A stretch of 64,000 nt of DNA from Hufsiella arboris. GTDB taxonomy: Bacteria > Bacteroidota > Bacteroidia > Sphingobacteriales > Sphingobacteriaceae. The position numbers were made by a program, and so were the translations under genes. This document shows positions 7,923-17,274 of this stretch, piece after piece (position 1 is the stretch's first letter; every line of letters starts with the position of its first letter). Location of the stretch: positions 434,001 through 498,000 of the forward strand of contig NZ_WVHT01000003.1 in the NCBI RefSeq assembly GCF_009834875.1, given 5' to 3'. The notes beneath the pieces were generated by a model that had not been told where the DNA came from, made no database searches, and saw only the letters and a list, made by a program, of their open reading frames with translations.

Positions 7923-9638
7923 TTAATCTAAAATGTCGTACGTTCGGATGTCCTTTATATTTAATTGAATCGAGCGTTTTTCTTTCCAAACCCGTTCTTC
8001 AATGGTATAACAAATATCAAACGGAATCCCTTTTTCAATGCTTTTTAAATGTTTGCCTAAACCAAAAGCTATGCATTCAAATATCGGTGAATCTTCCTGA
8101 GTGACATTCATTTTTAAATGATTCGTGCCTACTATTCCTGCCTGTCCGCACACAACTGATACTCCCTTACTTCTGAAAACGGGAGCCATATTGCCCGGAC
8201 CAAACGGTGCAAACTGGTTCAGTATCCTAAAAAATTTTGATGAGATCTGCTTTAGCTTAATAGTCGCGTCAATTCGTATTTCCTGTATCAGTAATTCATC
8301 TGCGATCGTCTGCGAAACTACTTCCTCAAAACGCTGTATGAAAGCTGTTACGTTTTCCGGCTTCATGGTTAAGCCGGCAGCATATTTATGGCCACCAAAC
8401 TGCTCCAAAAGATCGCTGCATGAACTTAAAGCTTCATAAAGATCAAATCCCATCACGGATCGGGCCGAACCCGCAACGTGCTCATTTGATTTTGTTAGTA
8501 CAACGGTAGGTCTGTAGTATTTTTCAGTCAAGCGAGACGCAACGATACCAATCACACCTTTGTGCCATGTTTCATGATACACGACTGTCGTTTTACGGCC
8601 AGCTGACGTATCATCTGTTGCAATCATCTCCAGAGCATGTTCAGTAATATTTAAATCATGCTCTTTTCGCTCAGTATTTTTAAGATTGATCAGGAAACCT
8701 TTGTCGCGTGCTGCCTGCTGGGTATCGGCGATAAGAAGATTCACCGCATGCTTAGCGTCATCAATTCGACCCGCTGCGTTAATCCTGGGACCGATAGCAA
8801 AAACAATATCAGTGATGGTATATGAATCTGTTTTGCCGGCCACTTCCATCAATGCCTGCAACCCATTACATGGCTCGGAATTAATTTTCTTAAGCCCATG
8901 AGCGGCCAATACCCTGTTTTCACCTGTTATCGGAACAATATCTGACGCAATGCTCACAGCCACCAAATCAAGGTAACAACTTATATCGTCAAAAGGAATG
9001 TCATTCTTTTGAGAGTAAGCCTCGATAAGTTTAAAACCGATTCCGCAACCGGACAATTCTTTAAACGGATATTCGCAATCCTTCCGTTTTGGGTCAAGAA
9101 CCGCAACGGCATCAGGAATACTTTCGCCGGGTAAATGGTGATCACAGATAATAAAATCGACACCAAGGGATTTTGCGTAATCGACCTTGTCATTTGACTT
9201 TATCCCGCAGTCAAGCGCAATAATTAACGAGAAATTATTAGCCGCCGCGTAATCGATTCCAATTGTGGAAATACCGTACCCTTCTTTATAACGATCGGGA
9301 ATATAGAAATTAATATTCCGAAGATATTTTCTAAAAAAACTAAATACCAGAGCAACCGAAGTTGTTCCGTCCACATCGTAATCTCCGTATATTAAAACTC
9401 GTTCACCTGTATTAATTGCTTGTTCAATTCTAACAATCGCCTTTTCCATATCTTTCATAAGAAACGGATCGTGCAGATGTGTTAATTCGGGACGAAAATA
9501 TGTTTTGGCTTCCTCAAAATCTGTAATTGCACGTTGAGCCAGTAACGTTGCAAGCACTTCATCTATATGTAGCGATTCAATTAAATGTTCAACGGTTTGC
9601 TTATCGGGCACATCCTGTTCCACCCACCTTTTTTGCAT
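7923..9638 (-). CDS. recJ: Single-stranded-DNA-specific exonuclease RecJ
   Basis: 5'-3' single-strand exonuclease of the DHH family acting in recombination and mismatch repair. Motifs in order: IYGDYDVDGTTSVAL (DHH motif I), ALDCGIKS, IICDHHLPG (the DHH itself), the DHHA1 region GHKYAAGLTMKP and a C-terminal OB-like domain. The frame opens 15 codons further upstream, but I chose the ATG at 9638 (MQKRWVEQDVPD). RecJ homologs of this phylum begin this way and the extra residues look non-conserved. The product is 571 aa. It is the first gene of recJ-lptB-GH3; a TATATTTA box upstream on the minus strand is a weak promoter candidate. Confidence 0.95.
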   Translation of the reverse strand: MQKRWVEQDVPDKQTVEHLIESLHIDEVLATLLAQRAITDFEEAKTYFRPELTHLHDPFLMKDMEKAIVRIEQAINTGERVLIYGDYDVDGTTSVALVFSFFRKYLRNINFYIPDRYKEGYGISTIGIDYAAANNFSLIIALDCGIKSNDKVDYAKSLGVDFIICDHHLPGESIPDAVAVLDPKRKDCEYPFKELSGCGIGFKLIEAYSQKNDIPFDDISCYLDLVAVSIASDIVPITGENRVLAAHGLKKINSEPCNGLQALMEVAGKTDSYTITDIVFAIGPRINAAGRIDDAKHAVNLLIADTQQAARDKGFLINLKNTERKEHDLNITEHALEMIATDDTSAGRKTTVVYHETWHKGVIGIVASRLTEKYYRPTVVLTKSNEHVAGSARSVMGFDLYEALSSCSDLLEQFGGHKYAAGLTMKPENVTAFIQRFEEVVSQTIADELLIQEIRIDATIKLKQISSKFFRILNQFAPFGPGNMAPVFRSKGVSVVCGQAGIVGTNHLKMNVTQEDSPIFECIAFGLGKHLKSIEKGIPFDICYTIEERVWKEKRSIQLNIKDIRTYDILD

Positions 9639-9744
9639 ATATTTGCAATGTTTAATCCGTAAATATAATATTTTGTTCAGCATTTGCCAGTCAGCAGGCC
9701 GTAAGAAGCTATGGCTCAGCCGAATGTTTTAATCATACATTTTT

Positions 9745-10518
9745 GTGAAAATCAGTGTACTTCCTGAAGGATCTTACTCAGTAGACAGTTCAAAAAAATT
9801 CATTCCATTTGATCCTGAAAAAGATGACCCGAAAAGCAGACCGGCCTCGCTTTTTATCCATGTAAATCCTTTCCTCGTAAAAACAGAAAAAGAACTTATT
9901 TTATTCGATTGCGGACTTGGTTTTGCGGCGGAAAATGGAAAACCGTTAATCCACGAAAACATCCGTAGAGCGGGCTACAGTCCTGAAGACGTTAGCCTGG
10001 TACTAATGTCTCATCTTCATTTTGATCACTCAGGAGGAATGGTCTTTGAGGAGCATGGACTTAAGCAAGTATCTTTTCCAAATGCAACCTATGTGGTTCA
10101 ACGAGGAGAATGGGAGGCTGCCTACAGCGGCAAATCGTCATCCTATCACACCGATATATTTGATGTTTTGCAACGAAGCGGGCACATACATTTCGTAGAC
10201 GGCAGTGGTGAACTAGCAAACGGAATTAATTATGAGCTAACCGGGGGTCATTGCCAATACCACCAGGCCTTTTTAATTAAAGAAAACAATGAGACGTGTT
10301 TTTATGGCGGAGACATCTTACCGGAACCGGAGCAACTGCTTAGAAAATTTGCAGCCAAATACGATTTCGATGGAAGAAAGTCAATGGAGTTAAGGGAACA
10401 TTACGGAAAACTGGCCGCTGAAAACAACTGGAGCTGCCTGTACTATCATGCACGAAACAGAACCATTACTAAAGTTGCGATAGAAGAAAACGGATTTAAA
10501 ATTATTTTCCCGGCATAA
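9745..10518 (+). CDS. MBL-fold metallo-hydrolase
   Basis: Metallo-beta-lactamase fold enzyme of 257 residues, cytoplasmic (no signal peptide). The zinc signature MSHLHFDHSGG (HxHxDH) is near residue 89, with the distal ligands in GGHCQYHQ and FYGGDILPEP. The general architecture resembles the lactonase/glyoxalase II-like group (substrate unknown). The start codon is GTG at 9745, giving MKISVLPEGSYSVD; no alternative ATG keeps the first beta strand. It is divergent from recJ and followed directly by a strong hairpin. Confidence 0.88.
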   Translation: MKISVLPEGSYSVDSSKKFIPFDPEKDDPKSRPASLFIHVNPFLVKTEKELILFDCGLGFAAENGKPLIHENIRRAGYSPEDVSLVLMSHLHFDHSGGMVFEEHGLKQVSFPNATYVVQRGEWEAAYSGKSSSYHTDIFDVLQRSGHIHFVDGSGELANGINYELTGGHCQYHQAFLIKENNETCFYGGDILPEPEQLLRKFAAKYDFDGRKSMELREHYGKLAAENNWSCLYYHARNRTITKVAIEENGFKIIFPA

Positions 10519-10550
10519 AAAAAGGAGCGTCGATTGATGCTCCTTTTTTA
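10517..10550. terminator. Bidirectional terminator between the MBL hydrolase and yceI
   Basis: Stem AAAAAAGGAGC with GCTCCTTTTTT (10518-10528 with 10539-10549) around a 10-base loop, with A/T tracts on both flanks. It serves the two convergent genes. Confidence 0.85.
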
Positions 10551-10567
10551 TGTCTGTCGTTCTTTTC

Positions 10568-11164
10568 TTATTTTGTAGCCAGTAGGTTTATTGCTAACTC
10601 GAAATCGTTATCAATCGCCTTGTCGCCAATGCTTTCAAAAAAGCTTTTTGAACCATAACGAATATCATATAAAGTACGGTCAACTTTTACCCCTTTAGCT
10701 ACAGCTACCACTGCGTTTCCTTCTTTTTTAACAGTTGCAGGAAAAGTAACTGGTTTAGTTATTCCTTTGATAGTTAAGTCGCCAGTAACATTTACCACGT
10801 TTGGACCTGCAGGCGCAACCTTTGTGATCACAAAACGTGAAACCGGGTTTTTAGCTGTTGAAAAGAAATCATCTGACTGCAAATGGCCGATTAATTTCTG
10901 TGCATATTCGCCTTGCAGATCCGTTGTAGTGATCGAGTTCATGTTTATATCAAACATTCCGCTTTTCAAGCTACCGCCGTTTAATACCAAAGTTCCGCCA
11001 GCCAGTTTGATAGTTCCTGTGTGCTCGCCGGTAACTTTTCTTCCGATCCACGTAACCGTTGATTTTTGTGTATCAACAGTAAATTTCTCGTCTGCGGGTT
11101 TGTTTGTAAATGCCATCAGACTTACTGAGGCCGCAAATACTAAGATTGCTAATGTCTTTTTCAT
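10568..11164 (-). CDS. YceI-family periplasmic lipocalin-like protein
   Basis: Exported protein with a signal peptide (residues 1-19, ending FAASVSLMAFTN). It is followed by the YceI beta-barrel, recognised by DTQKSTVTWIGRKVTGEHTGTIKLAGG, the SIxTTDLQGEYAQKLIGHLQSDDFFSTAKNP block, VTGDLTIKGITKPVTFP and the C-terminal RYGSKSFFESIGDKAIDNDFEL. Family members bind polyisoprenoid or other amphiphilic ligands in the periplasm. At 198 residues the length is normal. Its upstream region carries a clear promoter overlapped by a 24-base perfect palindrome, so dedicated repression or activation is likely; see the separate entry. Confidence 0.94.
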   Translation of the reverse strand: MKKTLAILVFAASVSLMAFTNKPADEKFTVDTQKSTVTWIGRKVTGEHTGTIKLAGGTLVLNGGSLKSGMFDINMNSITTTDLQGEYAQKLIGHLQSDDFFSTAKNPVSRFVITKVAPAGPNVVNVTGDLTIKGITKPVTFPATVKKEGNAVVAVAKGVKVDRTLYDIRYGSKSFFESIGDKAIDNDFELAINLLATK

Positions 11165-11186
11165 TTTGTTTTTCTAATCTATGGAA

Positions 11187-11226
11187 CAAATATAGTTGGA
11201 TAAAATAGATGTTTAAACATCTATTT
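11187..11226 (-). promoter_or_regulatory. yceI promoter with 24-base palindromic operator candidate
   Basis: On the minus strand a TATATTTG -7 box (plus coordinates 11187-11194) lies 22 bases before the yceI ATG. A perfect 24-base palindrome covers 11203-11226, centred on TTTAAA, with half-site AGATGTTT. The -33 position (TTTA, 11214-11217) falls inside it. A dimeric regulator bound here would overlap the promoter. MarR-type repressors often control yceI genes, but the identity is inference. Confidence 0.7.
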
Positions 11227-11251
11227 GAAATCTTACAATCTTATGATAGTG

Positions 11252-13435
11252 TCAGGCATTTCGGAAATACAAATTGAATACAGTTCCTTTACCCACTTCA
11301 CTATCTATCGTAATTTTTCCATCCAAGGATTCTATTTGCGATTTTGTAATATATAAGCCCAGCCCCTTGCCATCGGTATCGTGATGAAATCGCTGATATA
11401 AGCCGAATAACTTTGCTCCGAATTTACTCAGGTCAATTCCCCTGCCATTATCCGAAAATGAAATCACAGTAAAGCCATCATCCTTGAACGACCTGATCAA
11501 AATTTTCAATTCCCCATTGGGCAGGCGATACTTAAACGCATTCGTTAAAAGATTCAGAAAGATGCTATGGAAATATTGCCTGGAGAAGTAAACGGATGGT
11601 GCATTTAAATCCCAGTCAATTCCTGCCCCCGATTCTTTTAATTGACTATCTATAGATCTCAACACACGGCTTAGTTCTTTCTCAATATTTAGAATTTCGC
11701 GTTGAACATTATGATTTGATTTGCTTGATATGATCTCGCTTAAATCGTTCAAGGTCTCATCCAGATTATCGATACTGCTACGTATATTATCAAATAGACT
11801 TTCTTTTGTTTCAGCATCTAAATCGCTCTCGTCGTAAAGTTTTACGAGGCTTTTTAAATTAGCAACCGGCGCCCTGAAATTATGCGACGTAATGAAAGCA
11901 AACGTTTCAAGTTCCGCGTTCTTTTTTAACAGCTCTTTAGTTAATTCGTTAAGCTCTGTCTCCCTGTTTTTTAAACTTGACACATCGACATGGATACCGG
12001 TGATAGTCAATGGTAAATGCTGTTCATTATAACTGGCTATTTTACTGACAGATAACACCCACTTCCACCCTTCTTTGACATCAAGCAAGCGATACGTAAT
12101 AGAACCTGAGCTAGATAATCCCCGCTGTATCTCTTCTTCAGCTTTGTTAACCCTTTCCAAATCATCCGGATGAATGATTTTATGCCAATCGGCGAGGTTT
12201 CTTGGCTTAACATCCGGACCATAACCCATTTTCGCGATATGTCCCTTGTATCTGATTTGCGAAGTTTCCAGATTCCATTCCCAAAATGCCAGCCCGGCGG
12301 CATCGACAGCAAGTTCCATGCTTTGCTCAGTTGCATAACGCTGTTCGATCTCACGGATCAACTCGTCTGTGCGGAGCTTAACCTGCTTGCGCAGCTGGCT
12401 ATTCCAGACAATTGCGATTATAGATGCAGCCGAGATCGCGATTATTATATAGAGAAGCAATTTGAAAATTTCCTCGCGCTGGTAAGCGGAATCATATACA
12501 AAACCGTCGAGCCGTACATTTTTGTTAACCAGATTCAATTTAACCAATGTGTTAAGCATCTCCTGCCATCTCGAGTTGTTAACATGTCCTATTTCAACCA
12601 GGTTTGGAAGTATGTGTTGATTTACCTGATCAGCTTCCTTACGCAAGTCTGCTGCAGTAATACCACGCTGTTTAATTCCGGGCAGCGTTAATATATATTC
12701 AATTATTTCCTCCCGATGAGACAAAGCGTACTGCCATCCATCCAAAGAAGCTTTAACGAATTTTTCAGCGACTTTTGGATTGTTCTGAAGCATGCTCTCT
12801 GACGTAAATATCAAGTCGCCGTAAAAGTCGATTTTATTATTTACGGGCTTAATAACGTTTAAACCGATTCCCTTCGCCAGCAGTTTCTTGCTGTCCACAT
12901 CGAAAGATAAGATAGCATCACCCTCGCCGCGATTCAAACTCATGTTATTCCAGGAACTAACACTAATACCGACATTTTTTGCGGAAACGGAATCTTGAAG
13001 AAAAATTGCTTTTAGAAATAATGCCTCATCTGCCTGCGAGATTATAACTCGTTTACCGGCCATATCTTTCATTTTTTTGATTCCGCTCGACTGAAGAGCA
13101 AAAAAACGGGCAGGCGAATGTTGAAAAATCACAGACAAGACGATAACCGGCTTGCCCGAGATTCGTGCAGGAAGTATATCTGAACCTGTAATACCGAAGT
13201 CTGCGCGTGTACTGATAACCTCATCTATGGGAGACCGGCCCGAGCGCTCTTGTATAAGTGTTACCTGGAGGTCTTCTCTTTTGTAAAATCCCTTTTTTAG
13301 TGCAGCATAATATCCGGCAAATTCAAATCCGTGCTTGTTATTTAATTGAAGAACTACGGGCAGAGAAGCCGAAACAACTGTAACCGAAGAAAAAAAGATA
13401 AGCAGGAAGAAAAGCCAGATAACTCTCAAATTCAA
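11252..13435 (-). CDS. NMT1/THI5-like periplasmic-binding domain - PAS - histidine kinase
   Basis: A 727-residue one-piece sensor kinase. A signal peptide (1-23) precedes a periplasmic substrate-binding domain of the NMT1/THI5 (thiamine-pyrimidine/nitrate/taurine) type, opening with LNNKHGFEFAGYYAALKKGFY (two segments). A transmembrane helix follows at about 329-348, then a short linker, a PAS domain at about 375-490 and HisKA with phospho-acceptor SHNFRAPVANL near residue 516. The HATPase has NLLTNAFKY, FSDNGRGIDL and GKGLGLYITKSQIE. It therefore reads as a periplasmic small-molecule sensor. No response regulator is adjacent. The ligand could be a pyrimidine-like or other small organic compound; the sequence does not decide. 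Confidence 0.88.
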   Translation of the reverse strand: MNLRVIWLFFLLIFFSSVTVVSASLPVVLQLNNKHGFEFAGYYAALKKGFYKREDLQVTLIQERSGRSPIDEVISTRADFGITGSDILPARISGKPVIVLSVIFQHSPARFFALQSSGIKKMKDMAGKRVIISQADEALFLKAIFLQDSVSAKNVGISVSSWNNMSLNRGEGDAILSFDVDSKKLLAKGIGLNVIKPVNNKIDFYGDLIFTSESMLQNNPKVAEKFVKASLDGWQYALSHREEIIEYILTLPGIKQRGITAADLRKEADQVNQHILPNLVEIGHVNNSRWQEMLNTLVKLNLVNKNVRLDGFVYDSAYQREEIFKLLLYIIIAISAASIIAIVWNSQLRKQVKLRTDELIREIEQRYATEQSMELAVDAAGLAFWEWNLETSQIRYKGHIAKMGYGPDVKPRNLADWHKIIHPDDLERVNKAEEEIQRGLSSSGSITYRLLDVKEGWKWVLSVSKIASYNEQHLPLTITGIHVDVSSLKNRETELNELTKELLKKNAELETFAFITSHNFRAPVANLKSLVKLYDESDLDAETKESLFDNIRSSIDNLDETLNDLSEIISSKSNHNVQREILNIEKELSRVLRSIDSQLKESGAGIDWDLNAPSVYFSRQYFHSIFLNLLTNAFKYRLPNGELKILIRSFKDDGFTVISFSDNGRGIDLSKFGAKLFGLYQRFHHDTDGKGLGLYITKSQIESLDGKITIDSEVGKGTVFNLYFRNA

Positions 13436-13493
13436 TTTTATTTCGAAATATAAACTTAAGATTTGAAGAATAAAAAAGCAATTTCGACGAAAA

Positions 13494-13522
13494 CAAAAAA
13501 GCCCGGCGATGAACGCCGGGCT
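13494..13522 (-). terminator. Intrinsic terminator after gcvP
   Basis: The 9-base GC-rich stem AGCCCGGCG/CGCCGGGCT (13500-13508, 13514-13522) with a 5-base loop is followed on the minus strand by a T run (13494-13499). Confidence 0.9.
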
Positions 13523-13544
13523 ACAACTTTTTCTTGAAAGTTAA

Positions 13545-16430
13545 TTATACAATTTCCTCTTCCATATACGCTTCCAAAGGAGGGCAGGCACAGATGAGTG
13601 TACGATCGCCGTATGTATCATTAACCCGGCCGACTGAAGGCCAAAACTTAAACTCATGCACATATGGTAACGGAAATGCTGCCTGCTCTCTTGTGTAAGG
13701 CTTATCCCAGTCGTTAGCTGTTACAAGACGGGCAGTATGAGGAGCATTTTTTAATGGATTTGAAGCTTTATCCATTTCGCCGGCTTCAATCTTACCAATT
13801 TCTTTACGGATACTGATCATCGCATCACAGAACCTGTCTAATTCATGCTTTGGCTCGGATTCTGTCGGCTCGACCATTAAAGTTCCCGCTACCGGGAACG
13901 AAACCGTTGGCGCATGAAAACCATAATCCATTAATCTTTTTGCGATATCAGCAACCTCAATACCCAAAGCCTTAAAAGAACGGCAGTCAAGTATCATTTC
14001 GTGTGCACAACGCCCTTTAGCTCCCGCATACAGAACAGGATAATGGTTCTCCAAACGTGATTTGATATAGTTAGCGTTTAGTATGGCATACTTTGTGGCG
14101 TTTGTTAATCCTTCCGCGCCCATCATCGCGATGTACGCGTGGGAGATTACAAGGATTGAGGCCGAACCCCAGGGAGCGGATGATACGGCATGAATTGACT
14201 TACCCTGGTTAATGTCTACAACACTGTGTCCCGGCAGATAAGAAACCAAATGTTTCGCTACGCCGATGGGTCCCATACCGGGTCCGCCGCCGCCATGCGG
14301 AATGCAGAACGTCTTATGGAGGTTCAAATGGCATACATCAGCACCAATCGTTGCAGGGCTGGTAAGGCCTACCTGAGCATTCATATTAGCACCGTCCATG
14401 TAAACCTGTCCACCATTTTGATGAATAATCTCGCAAACCTCGATAATAGACTCTTCGTAAACACCGTGTGTTGACGGATATGTCACCATCAGGCAGGAAA
14501 GATCATCCTTGTGCTCCTCGGCTTTTATCTTCAAATCATCAACATCGATGTTTCCTTTTTCATCACACTTAACTACTACGATTTTCATACCTGCCATAGC
14601 AGCTGAAGCCGGGTTAGTTCCATGCGCCGAAGCAGGGATTAGAGCGATATTCCGGTGTCCGTTGCCCATATCTTCGTGATAAGCACGAATAACCATTAAG
14701 CCCGCATATTCGCCTTGCGCACCTGCGTTAGGTTGTAAACTCATTGCCGCGAAACCGGTGATCTCGCTCAGCCAATCATTTAACTCACTGAATAGCTGCA
14801 TATAGCCCCCGGTTTGGTCGACAGGCGCAAAAGGGTGCATCTTACTGAACTCAGGCCATGTAACAGGAATCATCTCAGTTGTCGCATTAAGCTTCATAGT
14901 ACACGAGCCGAGTGCGATCATCGAATGGCATAAAGACAAATCTTTTGCTTCGAGGGACTTAATATACCGAAGCATTTCATGCTCCGAGTGATGCGTGTTA
15001 AACAAAGGGTGCGACAAATACTCGGACCTGCGAATCAACTGCTGCGGAATGGATGTAGCTATCGTTGACAATAAGCCATCAAAATCAATGTCCGCAAGTT
15101 TTTTCGCTTTCACTTTTGCAAAAACCCGGACTATTTCTTTCACCTCGTTAACAGAAGTGGTTTCGTCAAGTGAGATGGTGATAGTGTTACCAGAATAATG
15201 AAAGTTAAGTTCGTTATCAATAGCTTCCGCGTGAACCGACTTGCATAGCTCGCCAAGATCGACCTTTACAGTATCAAAATAAGCAGTATTCAATTGCTCA
15301 TAGCCTAGCTTTTTCAAGGCATCTGATAACAATACCGCCAAACCATGTGTACGTTCGGCAATTGCTTTTATTCCTTTAGGGCCATGATAAACGGCATACA
15401 TGCTAGCCATAATAGCCAAAAGGGCTTGAGCTGTACAAATATTAGATGTGGCTTTGTCTCTGCGGATATGCTGCTCGCGTGTTTGCAAGGCCATACGCAA
15501 GGCATAATCACCTGCGGAGTCAATCGTTACGCCAATTATGCGGCCCGGCATCGACCGTTTATATTCTTCCTTAGTTGCAAAAAAAGCTGCATGCGGCCCA
15601 CCAAAGCCCATGGGCACACCAAAGCGCTGGCTATTGCCGACCACAATGTCTGCGCCCCATTCTCCCGGAGGAGTCAAAATTGACAAGCTTAGAAGATCTG
15701 CGACTACTGTTAATTTGATACCCTTTTCATGTGCGGCTGACGCAAAATCCTGATAATCATAAACGCTGCCATCGCCTGCCGGATATTGAACAATCGCACC
15801 GAACATATTTTCGCCCAGTTCCACTGTCTCGTGATTTCCGATCAGCAGTTTTATTCCGTAAGGAACAGAACGTGTTTTTAAAATATCGATAGTTTGCGGA
15901 AACAACTTTTCTGACACGAAAAAAGTATCTGCCTGCGAGTTCTTACGCAAACTGTATTGCATAAACATCGCTTCAGCAGCAGCTGTACCTTCATCAAGTA
16001 ACGAAGCATTTGCAATCTCCATACCGGTTAAATCAATAACCATTGTCTGGAAATTTAACAACGCCTGTAAACGCCCTTGCGCAATTTCAGCCTGATAAGG
16101 TGTGTACTGGGTATACCATCCCGGATTTTCGAGAATATTCCGCTGTATTACGCCGGGTACAATTACATCATAATATCCCTGGCCAATGTATGACTTGAAT
16201 ACTTTGTTTTTTGAAGCAACCTGTTTCAGATTATTGAGATAATCGAATTCGCTTTTTGGATCCGGTAAATTCAACGAATTTTTGAGTCCGATTTTCTCGG
16301 GCAGGGTTTGAGCAATCAGTTCATCAATTGAATCAACTCCGATAACTTTAAGCATTTCTGCAGCATCTTTCCCATCAGGAGCAATGTGGCGGTCTTCAAA
16401 TTTCTCTTTAAAATTGATGTTTAAGTCCAT
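13545..16430 (-). CDS. gcvP: Glycine dehydrogenase (decarboxylating), P-protein
   Basis: PLP enzyme that decarboxylates glycine and passes the aminomethyl group to lipoyl-GcvH in the glycine cleavage system. The 961-residue length is that of a fused single-chain P-protein rather than the split two-subunit form. Landmarks are [13 protein letters not shown] near the N-terminus, the SYIGQGYYD segment, the PLP lysine in [19 protein letters not shown] (about residue 710) and [16 protein letters not shown] near the C-terminus. GcvH and GcvT are not adjacent. A promoter lies at 16460-16491 and a terminator at 13494-13522, so the gene appears monocistronic. Confidence 0.97.
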   Translation of the reverse strand: MDLNINFKEKFEDRHIAPDGKDAAEMLKVIGVDSIDELIAQTLPEKIGLKNSLNLPDPKSEFDYLNNLKQVASKNKVFKSYIGQGYYDVIVPGVIQRNILENPGWYTQYTPYQAEIAQGRLQALLNFQTMVIDLTGMEIANASLLDEGTAAAEAMFMQYSLRKNSQADTFFVSEKLFPQTIDILKTRSVPYGIKLLIGNHETVELGENMFGAIVQYPAGDGSVYDYQDFASAAHEKGIKLTVVADLLSLSILTPPGEWGADIVVGNSQRFGVPMGFGGPHAAFFATKEEYKRSMPGRIIGVTIDSAGDYALRMALQTREQHIRRDKATSNICTAQALLAIMASMYAVYHGPKGIKAIAERTHGLAVLLSDALKKLGYEQLNTAYFDTVKVDLGELCKSVHAEAIDNELNFHYSGNTITISLDETTSVNEVKEIVRVFAKVKAKKLADIDFDGLLSTIATSIPQQLIRRSEYLSHPLFNTHHSEHEMLRYIKSLEAKDLSLCHSMIALGSCTMKLNATTEMIPVTWPEFSKMHPFAPVDQTGGYMQLFSELNDWLSEITGFAAMSLQPNAGAQGEYAGLMVIRAYHEDMGNGHRNIALIPASAHGTNPASAAMAGMKIVVVKCDEKGNIDVDDLKIKAEEHKDDLSCLMVTYPSTHGVYEESIIEVCEIIHQNGGQVYMDGANMNAQVGLTSPATIGADVCHLNLHKTFCIPHGGGGPGMGPIGVAKHLVSYLPGHSVVDINQGKSIHAVSSAPWGSASILVISHAYIAMMGAEGLTNATKYAILNANYIKSRLENHYPVLYAGAKGRCAHEMILDCRSFKALGIEVADIAKRLMDYGFHAPTVSFPVAGTLMVEPTESEPKHELDRFCDAMISIRKEIGKIEAGEMDKASNPLKNAPHTARLVTANDWDKPYTREQAAFPLPYVHEFKFWPSVGRVNDTYGDRTLICACPPLEAYMEEEIV

Positions 16431-16459
16431 TTACAGGGATAATGATTTTAAATAATCCG

Positions 16460-16491
16460 CAAAGGTAAAAAAAGGCTGTTAACCAGCCAAT
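16460..16491 (-). promoter_or_regulatory. Bacteroidota-type promoter for gcvP
   Basis: On the minus strand ATTG (plus 16488-16491), a 20-base spacer, then TACCTTTG (plus 16460-16467), 29 bases from the gcvP ATG. The -7 box is a full match, -33 has one mismatch. The spacer coincides with the pdxJ terminator hairpin. Confidence 0.62.
16467..16488 (-). terminator. pdxJ terminator embedded in the gcvP promoter
   Basis: On the minus strand GGCTG-GTTAA-CAGCC (plus 16474-16488) runs into seven T residues (16467-16473). It would end pdxJ transcription right at the gcvP -7 box. Confidence 0.6.
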
Positions 16492-16531
16492 TTAAGCGCA
16501 AACGTTTGACTTAATTTTGATGGGAAAAAAG

Positions 16532-17251
16532 CTAAAAATTCAGCCGTTCCAAATATTCACCGATCGTCTTTTCTAAACCAAGATACAAAGCGTCCGAAAT
16601 CAATGCATGTCCGATACTAACCTCCAGCAGTCCAGGGACATTCTGAGCGAAGTATTTCAGATTATCCAGGTCAAGATCGTGCCCGGCATTTAATCCAAGC
16701 CCCAGTTTCTTTGCAGCTTTAGCGGCTTCAACGTATGGAGCGATTGCCATTTCTTTGTTGTGATGATAACCTGAAGCATACGCTTCGGTATAAAGCTCAA
16801 TTCTGTCTGTTCCCGTAGTTGCTGCAGCCTCAACCATTTCAACTATCGGATCAACAAAAATGGAAACCCTGATTCCGGCATCCTGAAACTTTTCGATAAT
16901 TTCTTTCAGGTATTCCTGGTGTTTAATAGTATTCCAACCATGATTGGAAGTTATCTGACCTTCGGCATCCGGAACGAGCGTAACTTGTGCAGGTTTATTA
17001 TTCAAAACCAGCTCAACGAAACGCGGCTCGGTAGAGTTTCCTTCAATATTAAATTCGGTGTGAATGACTTTCTTAAGATCGTAAACATCCTGATAGCGAA
17101 TATGCCGTTCGTCTGGCCGTGGATGAACAGTAATTCCCTGTGCGCCAAAACGCTCACAGTCAAGCGCTACTTTTATCAGATCGGGATTATTGCCGCCACG
17201 TGAATTGCGCAGCGTGGCTATTTTATTGATATTTACCGATAATTTTGTCAT
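16532..17251 (-). CDS. pdxJ: Pyridoxine 5'-phosphate synthase PdxJ
   Basis: Last step of DXP-dependent vitamin B6 synthesis, condensing deoxyxylulose 5-phosphate with 3-amino-2-oxopropyl phosphate. The protein starts [20 protein letters not shown] (the conserved N/R phosphate-binding opening). It has [13 protein letters not shown], the catalytic glutamate in [34 protein letters not shown] and [13 protein letters not shown] near the end. At 239 residues the length is normal. It sits directly upstream of the PLP-dependent gcvP on the same strand, although a terminator and promoter separate them. Confidence 0.97.
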   Translation of the reverse strand: MTKLSVNINKIATLRNSRGGNNPDLIKVALDCERFGAQGITVHPRPDERHIRYQDVYDLKKVIHTEFNIEGNSTEPRFVELVLNNKPAQVTLVPDAEGQITSNHGWNTIKHQEYLKEIIEKFQDAGIRVSIFVDPIVEMVEAAATTGTDRIELYTEAYASGYHHNKEMAIAPYVEAAKAAKKLGLGLNAGHDLDLDNLKYFAQNVPGLLEVSIGHALISDALYLGLEKTIGEYLERLNF

Positions 17252-17274
17252 AAGGTAAAATTACAAATATTCAA

